This document shows positions 36,198 to 45,108 of a DNA stretch of 64,000 nucleotides, piece by piece. Origin of the DNA: Chryseobacterium taichungense (GTDB lineage: Bacteria; Bacteroidota; Bacteroidia; Flavobacteriales; Weeksellaceae); NCBI RefSeq assembly GCF_900109935.1, contig NZ_FOBV01000001.1:496001-560000 (forward strand). The letters run 5' to 3'. Within the stretch, counting starts at the first letter, position 1. Each line of letters opens with the position of its first letter. The notes under the pieces are model-generated. The model searched no databases. It had not been told where the DNA came from and saw nothing but the letters and a program-made list of their open reading frames with translations. A program made the translations under genes and the position numbers.

Positions 36198-36767
36198 TTA
36201 TTGCTTAACCATTTCAAAGTATAGATTCACATCAACGTCTTTCGCTACACCCGCTCCTGTAGGATCATATTTGATATTGTAATCCAAACGGTTTACTTTA
36301 AATGCAGCCTGGAAGCCCATTACTTCTTTTCCCTGCTGGTTTTTGGTAACCCCTCCGAAAGTCACAGGAACGCTGATTTCTTTAGTAACATCTTTTATTG
36401 TCAGTTTACCTTTAACCACATAAGAATTGTTCTTTTCTTTAACAACCGAACTTGTTACAAAAGTCATGGCAGGAAATTTTTCAGCATCAAAGAAATCTGC
36501 ACTTTTCAGGTGATTATCTCTCATCTCTACACCGGTATTGATGGAAGCTACATTTACATTAAAGCTAAGTTCTGCATTATCAAGAGTATTGCCTTTAGTA
36601 ACAGCCTTACCGTCAAACTTATCAAATCTTCCCTGCACAAAGCTAATCCCCATGTGCTTGATATTGAAATTAACGGAAGAATGCATCGGATCTACCTGCC
36701 AAGCAGTCTGTGCAAAACTTACAACACTTAAAAGTGCAAATACAAAAGTTAAAAATACCTTTTTCAT
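36198..36767 (-). CDS. YceI-family periplasmic lipid-binding-like protein
   Basis: 189 residues with a signal peptide ending VVSFAQ, then the YceI pattern: WQVDPMHSSVNFNIKHMG, VQGRFDKFDGKA, MRDNHLKSADFFDAEKFPAMTF, LTIKDVTKEISVPVTFGG. YceI proteins form a small beta barrel that holds a long isoprenoid such as polyisoprenoid quinone or a related lipid; their physiological role is not settled. Single gene. Confidence 0.92.
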   Translation of the reverse strand: MKKVFLTFVFALLSVVSFAQTAWQVDPMHSSVNFNIKHMGISFVQGRFDKFDGKAVTKGNTLDNAELSFNVNVASINTGVEMRDNHLKSADFFDAEKFPAMTFVTSSVVKEKNNSYVVKGKLTIKDVTKEISVPVTFGGVTKNQQGKEVMGFQAAFKVNRLDYNIKYDPTGAGVAKDVDVNLYFEMVKQ

Positions 36768-36837
36768 TGTATATATTTTTTAAATTAAATTCTGATACAA
36801 AAGTAAGCCTGTTCTGATAAACCGACGTTGATCTATG

Positions 36838-37245
36838 TTAGTTTTTTGATTTGGATAAAATTATTTTGGAATAAATTAATTGAATCAAATACATAATAAG
36901 TAAAACGACAAATGAAATTACATACATGAAAATTTTCAGGAGATTTTCATTATTAGAGTCTGAAAAATAAACAAAAGGGTTATTTCCTGAAATTAGTAAA
37001 AACAACAAATAAATAATTTCAAACAAGATTGCAATCCGCAGAATTGAATAATAATGTTTTCTAAAAATAATAACTGTTACTAAACCGATCGTTGTAATAA
37101 CTGAACAGAAAATAAGAATAAATATTGAGTACATGCCATAATCTCCTCCTGGAAGACGTAGATATTTCACAGCCCAGTCCGTCAACTGCATATGTAAAAG
37201 TGACATTACCACAAAAATCATCAAACTCAAAAAAATATTTTTCAT
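36838..37245 (-). CDS. Small four-helix membrane protein
   Basis: 135 residues with about four hydrophobic helices (around 3-20, 38-60, 68-85 and 103-127) and basic ends (KSKN at the C-terminus). No family recognised. It lies divergent from radA; the 59 bp between the two starts must contain both promoters. Confidence 0.6.
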   Translation of the reverse strand: MKNIFLSLMIFVVMSLLHMQLTDWAVKYLRLPGGDYGMYSIFILIFCSVITTIGLVTVIIFRKHYYSILRIAILFEIIYLLFLLISGNNPFVYFSDSNNENLLKIFMYVISFVVLLIMYLIQLIYSKIILSKSKN

Positions 37246-37304
37246 GCTCGAAAATTAACTAAAAATCGAAAGAAAAATTCAAAAAAAATTTTGAACTTCG
37301 CAGT

Positions 37305-38657
37305 ATGGCAAAACTAAAAACAGCATATTTCTGTCAAAACTGTGGCGCACAGTATTCCCAATGGATGGGACAATGCAAAAACTGCGGACAATGGAATACT
37401 TTGGTAGAAGAAATCGTAGAAAAAACCTCATCTCATAAAACACCTCCGTTCTCAAAATCGAAACAGCATGTCATCAATATTGTAGAAGTAGAAGCTAATG
37501 AAGAACCTAGAATAAAAACACCTTCCGAAGAGCTCAATCGAGTTCTGGGTGGCGGAATTGTCTTAGGATCTGTAACTTTGATCGGTGGCGAACCAGGAAT
37601 CGGAAAATCTACTTTACTGCTTCAGTTAGCTTTAAAGATGAAAAAAAAGATCTTCTACGTTTCAGGTGAGGAAAGTGCCTCGCAGATTAAAATGAGGGCC
37701 GACCGTCTTACCGAGGTCCAGAATCCGAACTGTTTTCTTTTCACAGAAACCAATCTGGAGAAAATTCTTCATGAAGCCAACAAACTGGATCCTGATTTTG
37801 TCATTATCGATTCCATCCAGACACTGCAATCTCAGTTAATTGAAAGTTCACCCGGAACGGTTTCCCAGATCAGAGAATGTTCAAACGAGATTATTAAATA
37901 CGCTAAAGAAAATAATGTTCCTGTTTTCTTAGTTGGCCATATTACTAAAGACGGACAAATTGCAGGCCCAAAAGTACTGGAGCACATGGTTGATGTCGTT
38001 TTAAATTTTGATGGTGACAGAAATCATCTGTTCCGACTGTTAAGAGCAAATAAAAACCGTTTCGGATCAACCTCTGAGATTGGAATTTATGAAATGGTTT
38101 CACAAGGTTTGAAAGAAATTAAAAATCCTTCCGAAATTTTAATTACTAAAAAATTTGAAGAACTATCCGGAAATTCAGTAGCCGTAACGCTGGAAGGAAA
38201 CCGCCCGATGTTGCTGGAAATTCAGGCATTAGTAAGTACCGCAGTTTACGGAACACCACAAAGAAGCTCCACCGGTTTTGATGCCAAAAGATTAAACATG
38301 CTTCTCGCCGTCCTTGAAAAAAGGGCAGGATTTCAGCTTGGTGCAAAAGACGTTTTTCTAAATATTACAGGAGGAATTAAAACCGACGATCCGGCCCTTG
38401 ATTTAGCCGTTGTAGCATCCATTCTTTCTTCCAACGAAGATATTGCCATTTCCGAACATTATTGTTTCGCCGGAGAAATCGGATTAAGCGGAGAAATACG
38501 ACCAATTGCCCAGGCAGAACAACGTATTACGGAAGCAGAGAAACTTGGTTATGAGAAGATTTTTATCTCTAATTTAAATAAACTACCAAAGAAAAAATTT
38601 GGGATCAAGATCGAAGAAGTAAGTAAAATTGAAGATTTCCACGAAAGATTATTCTAA
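37305..38657 (+). CDS. radA: DNA repair protein RadA (Sms)
   Basis: 450 residues. Zinc finger with Cys10, 13, 24 and 27 (CQNCG...CKNCG); RecA-like ATPase with Walker A GGEPGIGKST at 94-103; the RadA signature KNRFG at 250-254; C-terminal Lon-protease-like domain (LNITGGIKTDDPALDLAVVASI). RadA is a branch-migration ATPase helping RecA during recombinational repair. Full length and intact. Confidence 0.97.
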   Translation: MAKLKTAYFCQNCGAQYSQWMGQCKNCGQWNTLVEEIVEKTSSHKTPPFSKSKQHVINIVEVEANEEPRIKTPSEELNRVLGGGIVLGSVTLIGGEPGIGKSTLLLQLALKMKKKIFYVSGEESASQIKMRADRLTEVQNPNCFLFTETNLEKILHEANKLDPDFVIIDSIQTLQSQLIESSPGTVSQIRECSNEIIKYAKENNVPVFLVGHITKDGQIAGPKVLEHMVDVVLNFDGDRNHLFRLLRANKNRFGSTSEIGIYEMVSQGLKEIKNPSEILITKKFEELSGNSVAVTLEGNRPMLLEIQALVSTAVYGTPQRSSTGFDAKRLNMLLAVLEKRAGFQLGAKDVFLNITGGIKTDDPALDLAVVASILSSNEDIAISEHYCFAGEIGLSGEIRPIAQAEQRITEAEKLGYEKIFISNLNKLPKKKFGIKIEEVSKIEDFHERLF

Positions 38658-38662
38658 AGGCA

Positions 38663-38686
38663 GTTAGAGCTTAGAGCTCTAACAAC
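38663..38686. repeat. REP-like hairpin upstream of the RAYT transposase
   Basis: GTTAGAGC and GCTCTAAC arms around TTAGA, followed by AAC. 23 of 24 bases equal the copy at 39254-39277. Confidence 0.75.
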
Positions 38687-38701
38687 TTTAACAACACAAC
38701 T

Positions 38702-39244
38702 ATGAAAAAAAATATTTACCCCTTAGAGGCAGGATGCTTCTATCACATTTACAATAGAGGAATTAATAGTCAAAAGCTGTTTTTTAATGATAAGAATTAT
38801 CATTATTTTCTTAACCTAATGGAGTCTAAAATATCTTCCGTTGTTACTGTTTATGCGTACTGCCTTATGCAAAATCATTTTCATATTCTCGTCCGCACAA
38901 AATCGGAAATGGAAATAAGAAAATTCTTTCCGGAAAAAGATAAAACTGAAATTTCTAAAATCATAAGTCAGCAATTTTCCAATATGTTTAACAGCTATAC
39001 CCAAGCCATTAACAAACATTACGGAAGAACAGGAAAACTTTTTGAATTGCCTTTCAGAAGAAAGTTTATAAGCTCCCATACGCAATTAATCAACACCATT
39101 CATTATATTCATAATAATCCCGTGAAGCATAGAATTATTTTGAATGCTGAAAATTATCGACATTCTTCGCTGTGTAAAATTAAAAATGGAATTGATGACT
39201 CACTGCTACCGGTTGAAGCTATTAGAAAACTGTTAGGTTGGTAG
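38702..39244 (+). CDS. REP-associated tyrosine transposase (RAYT, IS200-like Y1)
   Basis: 180 residues. Signature of the Y1 transposase family: GCFYHIYNRGINSQKLFF at the start, the HUH-type motif MQNHFHILVRT (about 56-66), SYTQAINKHYGRTGKLFELPFRRKFI with the catalytic Tyr probably in the SYTQ or HYGRTG segment, then INTIHYIHNNPVKHRI. RAYTs act on REP hairpins as single-stranded DNA and are usually domesticated, single-copy genes. Matching REP-like hairpins flank this gene. It may be active or only maintained with its repeats; the rest of the genome would show which. Confidence 0.92.
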   Translation: MKKNIYPLEAGCFYHIYNRGINSQKLFFNDKNYHYFLNLMESKISSVVTVYAYCLMQNHFHILVRTKSEMEIRKFFPEKDKTEISKIISQQFSNMFNSYTQAINKHYGRTGKLFELPFRRKFISSHTQLINTIHYIHNNPVKHRIILNAENYRHSSLCKIKNGIDDSLLPVEAIRKLLGW

Positions 39245-39286
39245 CGAAGCGTTGTTAGAGCTTAGAGCTCTAGCAACGCTTCGCTA
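39242..39286. repeat. REP-like long hairpin downstream of the RAYT transposase
   Basis: TAGCGAAGCGTTG and CAACGCTTCGCTA form a 13-bp outer stem around the 24-bp core shared with the upstream copy (39254-39277), giving about 20 bp of stem with one mismatch. It overlaps the RAYT stop codon. Confidence 0.8.
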
Positions 39287-39311
39287 GCCAGAAATTTCTT
39301 ATCTTCACTTT

Positions 39312-39905
39312 ATGAATTACCTTGCGCATTCTTTCCTTACCTTCACCGACGGGCAGATCGTTGGCCAGTTTCTGGAAGACTTTATCCGGAACAGAGATCG
39401 GTTTTCTTTTCCGAAAGACATTCAGGATGGGATTACCTTACACCGAGCCATCGATACTTTTACAGATTCTCATCCTGCCATTCATGAAGCGAAAAAAGTG
39501 TTTGCACCATTGGTAAGACTGTATGCCGGAGCTTTTGTTGATGTAGCGATGGATTATTTCGTGGCTAATGATATGAGTTTACATTCAAAGCAGGGATGGA
39601 AAGACCATTCTTCAAAAGTCTATCGTGTCCTGAATCAGAATTATGAATTTCTTCCTGAGAATTTCAGAAGAATGCTTGTAAAAATGGAAGAAGGAGATTG
39701 GCTTTATAATTACCGTCATGAAGAGAACATTGGTTACAGCATGAGAAATGTTCTCAATAAAGCAAAATATTTACATCCGGATATTCCCGTTCACGACGCT
39801 TTTTTAAAAAATAAAGACTTTCTTCAGCAATGCTATGATGAATTCTTTCCTGATGTATTGGAACATGCAAAAGGAATCAATGCCCTTCTGCAATTGGAAA
39901 ACTAA
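39312..39905 (+). CDS. ACP phosphodiesterase-like protein (DUF479/AcpH family)
   Basis: 197 residues starting MNYLAHSFLTF with the family pattern GQFLEDFIRNR, IQDGITLHRAIDTFTDSHP and FVDVAMDYFVANDM. AcpH removes the phosphopantetheine arm from acyl carrier protein; the conserved His and Asp residues of this HD-like family (H31-type in LHRAIDTFTDSHP and D in VAMDYF) are present. Cytoplasmic. Its stop overlaps the convergent PAP2 gene stop by 4 bp. Confidence 0.9.
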   Translation: MNYLAHSFLTFTDGQIVGQFLEDFIRNRDRFSFPKDIQDGITLHRAIDTFTDSHPAIHEAKKVFAPLVRLYAGAFVDVAMDYFVANDMSLHSKQGWKDHSSKVYRVLNQNYEFLPENFRRMLVKMEEGDWLYNYRHEENIGYSMRNVLNKAKYLHPDIPVHDAFLKNKDFLQQCYDEFFPDVLEHAKGINALLQLEN

Positions 39906-40849
39906 AAACGTCCGACAACTCCCAGGCCTAAAGGTCCGGCATTAATATTCCAGGCAATTTTACCAACAGCACGCTGTTCCATAATATATTTTTTATCCTC
40001 TTCATATTTCCCGTTCTTTTTCATAAACTTATCGATTCCTTCTACAATGGCAATACTCATAATTGCACTTAATGTTACATCAGAAAACCAATGGGCACCA
40101 TCAAGCACCCTTGAGATAGGGACAATGGATCCTACCGCCAGAATACCTCCTTTTACCCATGGATTTTTAAACTGTTTAGACAATGCATAGCTCGTGGTGA
40201 CTGAAAGAACAGTATGTCCAGAAGGGAAACTCCTGAAATTGGCATCCTGGCCGAAGGGTTTAAAAAAATGCTTTCCCAATCCCGCTCCCGGTCGGGCTCT
40301 TCCAGTAACTGTTTTTGAAACCTGCTGAATAACTCCCGTGGCACTTGCAGCGGTAATCATTAAAACACCTGTCCTGCGAAGTTTTTCATTATTAATTAAA
40401 AGTCCTGTCGCATAAATGGCACCGGTAATTCCATAATTAATCTGAGGGCTGCCAAAATACCATCCAAATTTTCTGAAAACATTAGGAACATGCTCTCTGT
40501 TTCGTATAAAAGTACGGCTTATGTCCTCATCTGCAAGATAAATAGCTCCTACTGTAGCAACCGTAGCCCCCAATCTCACATAATCTTTTTTCTCCCAGGA
40601 CAAAGGACGCGTAAAAGCATTTCCGAAGCCACCAGCCATCGTCACAACATCATACTTCAAATGTCCCCAGATATCATTTTTCCTATCCTGATTTTTCGTG
40701 AAAGAATATTCAGCGGACTCATTAGAATAAGACAATAGTGAATCCTTCTGAGTTGCGACAGTATCAGAAATAGTAACATTTCCTTCCTGTCCATTTATCA
40801 CTACAAACAATAATATACTAAAAATAGTAATTGCTTTTCTCATCTTCAT
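39902..40849 (-). CDS. PAP2-family phosphatase, secreted or membrane-linked
   Basis: 315 residues from MKMRKAIT at 40849 (longer start at 40867 would add six residues before the signal peptide). Signal peptide ends near VVINGQ. The type 2 phosphatidic acid phosphatase motifs are present: KTVTGRARP (K-x6-RP), PSGHT, and SRVLDGAHWFSD (SR-x5-H). Such enzymes dephosphorylate lipid phosphates such as undecaprenyl pyrophosphate or phosphatidylglycerol phosphate on the outer face of the membrane. The particular substrate cannot be read from the sequence. Confidence 0.92.
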   Translation of the reverse strand: MKMRKAITIFSILLFVVINGQEGNVTISDTVATQKDSLLSYSNESAEYSFTKNQDRKNDIWGHLKYDVVTMAGGFGNAFTRPLSWEKKDYVRLGATVATVGAIYLADEDISRTFIRNREHVPNVFRKFGWYFGSPQINYGITGAIYATGLLINNEKLRRTGVLMITAASATGVIQQVSKTVTGRARPGAGLGKHFFKPFGQDANFRSFPSGHTVLSVTTSYALSKQFKNPWVKGGILAVGSIVPISRVLDGAHWFSDVTLSAIMSIAIVEGIDKFMKKNGKYEEDKKYIMEQRAVGKIAWNINAGPLGLGVVGRF

Positions 40850-40930
40850 TATAAAAATAAGCAGCAAAGTTACCTAATTTGCACTATATTATGTTAAATC
40901 ACAATAAATTTATTAATTAGATAGAAGCAA

Positions 40931-41431
40931 TTAAAACTGCTGAAACAAATAACGATTGGGATAAGTCAGTTTCTCACTCTTCCTTTCTCCGTTTACGATG
41001 ATATGAACGATATTCAGCTGGTCATCAAATAAGTTGTAAAGAAAGCTTACCGCGGCCTCCACTTTTTTAGGATTGTCGATTTTTTCAGACTCGAGATAAA
41101 TATTTACCGACTCGTGATCTTCTTCGTAGCCAACGAAATTTACGTTTAAGAATTTGTTGTTTGTTTTAAGTTTAAAATATTCTGCGGAATAATTTTTAAG
41201 TGATTCATTAAGATGGCTTTTAAATTTAGCATCATTGAAATGCAGCGATTTTCCGTATTTGGCATTTAATCCGTTTTCAAGATCATCCAAAAAAAAGCGA
41301 CCTGTAATTTCAAAAGTCTTTGATTTCTGATTATAATTAATTTCTACAGAACCAACATGATAAGGATGTTTCGTCTTGGTAAAAGATAAAACAACAAGTA
41401 AAACAGAAAAAAAGAAAAACAGTTTTTTCAT
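40931..41431 (-). CDS. DUF6702 family secreted protein
   Basis: 166 residues with signal peptide (MKKLFFFFSVLLVVLSF), then HPYHVGSVEINYNQKSKTFEITGRFFLDDLENGL, the pattern I associate with DUF6702 proteins of Flavobacteriia. Function unknown. Homologues are, to my memory, next to HupE/UreJ-like and M1 peptidase genes, which is the case here too. Its ATG overlaps the stop of the upstream toxin-like gene by 4 bp. Confidence 0.8.
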   Translation of the reverse strand: MKKLFFFFSVLLVVLSFTKTKHPYHVGSVEINYNQKSKTFEITGRFFLDDLENGLNAKYGKSLHFNDAKFKSHLNESLKNYSAEYFKLKTNNKFLNVNFVGYEEDHESVNIYLESEKIDNPKKVEAAVSFLYNLFDDQLNIVHIIVNGERKSEKLTYPNRYLFQQF

Positions 41432-41730
41432 TTCAATAAGTCGAGTATTTTTTGCGGATCCTGGCGCATATCAAAGAAAAGAAGGATTTTTATCAGATGG
41501 TCATTTTCTTTTCTGAAAAACATCCGCACATGTTTTTTACCGATCAAAGCAGAATGGACATTATGAGAATATCTCTGGTAAAGATTAAAGTTCCCTTTTT
41601 TCAAATTATCCGACACTTTCCTGATATCCCCAAGAAACAATACAATCTCTCGATTACTCCATATGTTTTCAAGAAATATGATTTGGTCCCGAAGCGTTTG
41701 TTTTGCTATTTCTGAGAATTCAACCTGCAT
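41428..41730 (-). CDS. ParE/RelE-superfamily toxin-like protein
   Basis: 100 residues: an N-terminal helix pair (VEFSEIAKQTLRDQIIFLENIW), then the beta-strand pattern of the RelE/ParE fold (YSHNVHSALIGKKHVRMFFRKENDHLIKILLFFDMRQDP). RelE/ParE toxins cut mRNA at the ribosome or poison gyrase; the residues here do not decide which. It follows a small acidic antitoxin-like gene with a 25-bp overlap, the usual antitoxin-first order, and its stop overlaps the DUF6702 start. Confidence 0.75.
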   Translation of the reverse strand: MQVEFSEIAKQTLRDQIIFLENIWSNREIVLFLGDIRKVSDNLKKGNFNLYQRYSHNVHSALIGKKHVRMFFRKENDHLIKILLFFDMRQDPQKILDLLK

Positions 41731-41957
41731 ATTTCTTCATCAACATATTTAAAAAACTCTTCTTCAGAAATCATGTCTTTCGCTTCCAGACGATCTGCAT
41801 AATCTGCAAGCCTATCAATAAACCATTTGGGAGTTCCATCTTCATAAAACTCTTCATTATCTTCTACAGAAACAGATTTAATTCCTTTTATATTTTCTAA
41901 AAGTTTTTTTATAAATGCAAAATCTGCCGTATTATCCAGTTCTATATTGACAATCAT
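41706..41957 (-). CDS. Antitoxin-like protein partner of the ParE/RelE-like toxin
   Basis: 83 residues, acidic (VEDNEEFYEDGTP, ISEEEFFKYVDEEICRL). The first half, MIVNIELDNTADFAFIKKLLENIKGI, looks like a short strand-helix module; the rest is helical. No standard ribbon-helix-helix or HTH is certain. It overlaps the toxin gene by 25 bp. The identification as antitoxin rests on gene order, size and charge. Confidence 0.7.
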   Translation of the reverse strand: MIVNIELDNTADFAFIKKLLENIKGIKSVSVEDNEEFYEDGTPKWFIDRLADYADRLEAKDMISEEEFFKYVDEEICRLNSQK

Positions 41958-42023
41958 AACATTTAATTTTACACAAAGTTAAAATAAATTTTGTATCATC
42001 GCATTCCAATAATATTTTAGAAA

Positions 42024-42602
42024 ATGCAGGATTTTTTATTCTACCTCAAGCTCGGCTGGGAACATATTATTTCATTAGATGCACTGGATCATCAGCTTTT
42101 CGTGTTGGCCCTGATTGCCGTTTACTCGTTTAATGATTTGAAGAAAATCTTAATTCTTGTCACCGCTTTTACCATTGGGCATTCAATTACGCTGGCGTTA
42201 AGCACTTTTGATATCGTTAGAATTAATTCTGCCTGGGTAGAGTTTCTCATTCCTCTGACGATTGTTCTGACTTCATTGGATAACATTCTCATGAAGAATA
42301 AAAAGCAGACGCTGATGAAAGCCAATTATTATTTAGCTCTCATTTTCGGACTTATCCACGGAATGGGTTTTGCCAATACCGCAAGAGTAATGATTGCCAA
42401 AAGCCAGAACATTGCCCTACCTCTTTTAGGCTTTAATATCGGATTGGAACTGGGACAAATTGCCATTGTTTTCGGAATTTTAATCATTCTGTTTATTTTA
42501 CTTAAAATTTTTAAGGTGAATCAGAAAGACTGGGTACTTTTTGTCTCTTCAGGAGTTTTTGCCTTATCATTAAAAATGACTTTAGAAAGAATTCCATTTT
42601 AG
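42024..42602 (+). CDS. HupE/UreJ-like membrane protein
   Basis: 192 residues with about six helices. Family motifs: GWEHIISLDALDHQLFVLAL at 12-31, TAFTIGHSITLAL, and FGLIHGMGFANTARV, with histidines inside helices that could bind metal. HupE/UreJ proteins are implicated in nickel or cobalt uptake; this shorter Bacteroidota form lacks a hydrogenase or urease context here, so the substrate is unclear. Followed 67 bp later by the M1 peptidase. Confidence 0.85.
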   Translation: MQDFLFYLKLGWEHIISLDALDHQLFVLALIAVYSFNDLKKILILVTAFTIGHSITLALSTFDIVRINSAWVEFLIPLTIVLTSLDNILMKNKKQTLMKANYYLALIFGLIHGMGFANTARVMIAKSQNIALPLLGFNIGLELGQIAIVFGILIILFILLKIFKVNQKDWVLFVSSGVFALSLKMTLERIPF

Positions 42603-42637
42603 GGATGAACATTTCTAAATTTTCAACTACTTATTAT

Positions 42638-42645
42638 TATATTTG
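42638..42645 (+). promoter_or_regulatory. -7 element of the M1 peptidase promoter
   Basis: TATATTTG matches TAnnTTTG. Transcription would start near 42651, about 19 nt before the ATG at 42670. No TTG lies at the ideal distance upstream. Confidence 0.5.
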
Positions 42646-42669
42646 AAAATTCTTAAACAAATTTCGGTT

Positions 42670-45054
42670 ATGAAGCTAAAAGTTGCCATACTTTCCCTTT
42701 CTGTATTTACATATGCAGGTTTCACCGCACAAAATATTCAGAATAATCCCGGAAGCAACCACGGAAATAAATTCGAACAGCTGGGAACTATTCTTCCCAC
42801 ACTCAATATTTACAGAACAGCTTCAGGAGCTCCTGGCCATGGCTATTGGCAAAACAGAGCCGATTATGATATCACCGCATATCTTGATGAAGATAAAAGA
42901 AACCTGAAAGGTTCTGAAACCATAACCTACTACAACAATTCTCCGGATGATCTTGATTACATATGGCTGCAATTAGATGAAAATCAACAGTCAAACGTAA
43001 AAAAAGCAGACTTCCCTTATTCTTCTACCCTTCCGAAGGCTTCAAATGATCAGCAGCTGCGTCCTACTGATTTGCCAGCAACTGATAACGGATATGGCGT
43101 AAATCTTGAAAAAGTAACGGACGCTTCCGGAAATCCTTTAAAATACACGGTAAACAAAACGATGATGCGTATTGATTTACCCAAAATTTTAAAGAAAGGC
43201 GAAAAGCTTGTTTTTAAAGTAGACTGGAATTATAACATTCCTAACAGAATAAAAATGGGCGGCCGCGGAGGTTACGAAAATTTTGCAGAAGACGGAAACG
43301 ATCTTTACACCATGACCCAATGGTATCCGAGAATGTGTGTATACAGTGATTTCCACGGATGGCAGAACCATCAGTTTACCGGAAGAGGAGAATTTGCACT
43401 GGTTTTCGGAAATTTTAAAGTTTCAATGAATGTTCCTGCAGATCATATTGTAGGAGGAACGGGAGAATGTAAAAACTACGATCAGGTTTTAACATCTGAA
43501 CAATTAGCAAGATATAACAAATCCAAAACAGCAACAGAACCTGTAGAAATTGTTACATTGGATGAAGCGAAAAAAGCGGAAAAGAACCACTCTAAACAAA
43601 GAAAGACCTGGAATTTTGAAGCAAATGATGTAAGGGATTTTGCATGGACATCTTCCAGAAAATTCGTTTGGGACGGAATGGGCGTTCTTATTCCTGAAAA
43701 TAACAATAAAGTAATGGCGATGAGCTATTATCCAAAAGAAGCTTATGGTTTATACCGAAAATATTCGACTAAAGCTGTTGCACATACGATAAAAACGTAT
43801 TCAGAATTTACGATTCCTTATCCTTATCCAGTGGCACAGTCTGTAGAGGCGGCCAACGGAATGGAATATCCGATGATCTGCTTCAACTACGGAAGAACTG
43901 AAAAAGACGGAACCTATTCAGAAGGTATTAAAAACGGAATGCTGGGCGTAGTGATCCATGAAGTAGGACACAACTTTTTCCCGATGATCATCAACTCCGA
44001 TGAAAGACAATGGACATGGATGGATGAAGGTCTAAACACTTTTGTGGAATACCTTACAGAAGAAAGATGGGACAATAAATTCCCGTCAAAAAGAGGTCCG
44101 GCATGGACAATCGTTGATTACATGAAACTTCCGAAAGATCAGCTGGAACCGATCATGACCAACTCTGAAAATATCGTTCAGTTTGGCCCGAATGCCTATT
44201 CAAAACCGGCAACAGGCTTGAATATTCTTCGTGAAACCATCATGGGAAGAGAACTTTTCGATAAAGCTTTTAAAACATATGCTAAAAGATGGGCTTTCAA
44301 ACATCCTGAACCTGCAGACTTCTTCAGAACAATGGAAGATGCGAGCGGTGAAGATCTTGACTGGTTCTGGAGAGGATGGTTTTACGGAACAGATCCTGTC
44401 GATATCGCCATCGATAAAGTAACGATCGCAACGCCTGATCTCAACACGCCACCAAGAGAAGCAAAAGAAATCAAATATAAAGTTGACAAACCAGCTGTAA
44501 ATGAATTTGAAGACATTTCAAAAATCAGAAACAGAGAAGATAAAAATATCACGTTCTACGTAGATAAGGATAAAGAAGCCCAGGATTTTTACTACAGATA
44601 CGACAGAGGACAGGAGAAAGTTGACAATAATAAAGAGTACACTTCTAAATTTGAAGGAACTGAGCCTTTAACGCAAAAAGAAAAAGATAAATTTAAAAAT
44701 CTTACGGCATATCAGATTGATTTCGTGAATAAAGGTGGCCTAGTGATGCCGATTATTCTTGAATTCACTTTTGAGGACGGCACAAAACTGACAGACAAGT
44801 CTTCCGCACAGATCTGGAGAATGAACGAGCAGAAGGCTTCCAAAACCTATTATTTTGACAAGAAGCTTAAGTCAATCCAGCTGGATCCGATGAGAGAAAC
44901 GGCAGATATCGACACTTCAAACAATTTCTGGAGCAACGATGGCGGAACTTCCCAGGTATCAAAATTTGAATTATTCAAACAGAAAGAAGGTACAAACACA
45001 AGAGGAGCTTCCAACGGAAAGGTAAACCCAATGCAGGCTGCCGGAAAAAAGTAA
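42670..45054 (+). CDS. Secreted M1-family zinc metallopeptidase
   Basis: 794 residues from the ATG at 42670 (MKLKVAILSLSVFTYAGFTAQ, a signal peptide); the frame is open nine codons further but only from a TTG inside the promoter. Zinc motif HEVGH at about 430-434 with the third ligand Glu in WMDEGLNTF about 19 residues on, the gluzincin M1 layout. The M1 N-terminal beta domain spans about residues 45-330 (including a KVDWNYNIP stretch). C-terminal ~200 residues are beta-rich and charged and may be a substrate-binding or sorting part. It should cut peptides from their N-terminus outside the cytoplasm. Confidence 0.92.
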   Translation: MKLKVAILSLSVFTYAGFTAQNIQNNPGSNHGNKFEQLGTILPTLNIYRTASGAPGHGYWQNRADYDITAYLDEDKRNLKGSETITYYNNSPDDLDYIWLQLDENQQSNVKKADFPYSSTLPKASNDQQLRPTDLPATDNGYGVNLEKVTDASGNPLKYTVNKTMMRIDLPKILKKGEKLVFKVDWNYNIPNRIKMGGRGGYENFAEDGNDLYTMTQWYPRMCVYSDFHGWQNHQFTGRGEFALVFGNFKVSMNVPADHIVGGTGECKNYDQVLTSEQLARYNKSKTATEPVEIVTLDEAKKAEKNHSKQRKTWNFEANDVRDFAWTSSRKFVWDGMGVLIPENNNKVMAMSYYPKEAYGLYRKYSTKAVAHTIKTYSEFTIPYPYPVAQSVEAANGMEYPMICFNYGRTEKDGTYSEGIKNGMLGVVIHEVGHNFFPMIINSDERQWTWMDEGLNTFVEYLTEERWDNKFPSKRGPAWTIVDYMKLPKDQLEPIMTNSENIVQFGPNAYSKPATGLNILRETIMGRELFDKAFKTYAKRWAFKHPEPADFFRTMEDASGEDLDWFWRGWFYGTDPVDIAIDKVTIATPDLNTPPREAKEIKYKVDKPAVNEFEDISKIRNREDKNITFYVDKDKEAQDFYYRYDRGQEKVDNNKEYTSKFEGTEPLTQKEKDKFKNLTAYQIDFVNKGGLVMPIILEFTFEDGTKLTDKSSAQIWRMNEQKASKTYYFDKKLKSIQLDPMRETADIDTSNNFWSNDGGTSQVSKFELFKQKEGTNTRGASNGKVNPMQAAGKK

Positions 45055-45108
45055 CAGAAAAGTAATGTAACTTTAAGATAAAAGGCACTACTTATTATTA
45101 AAAAAATC

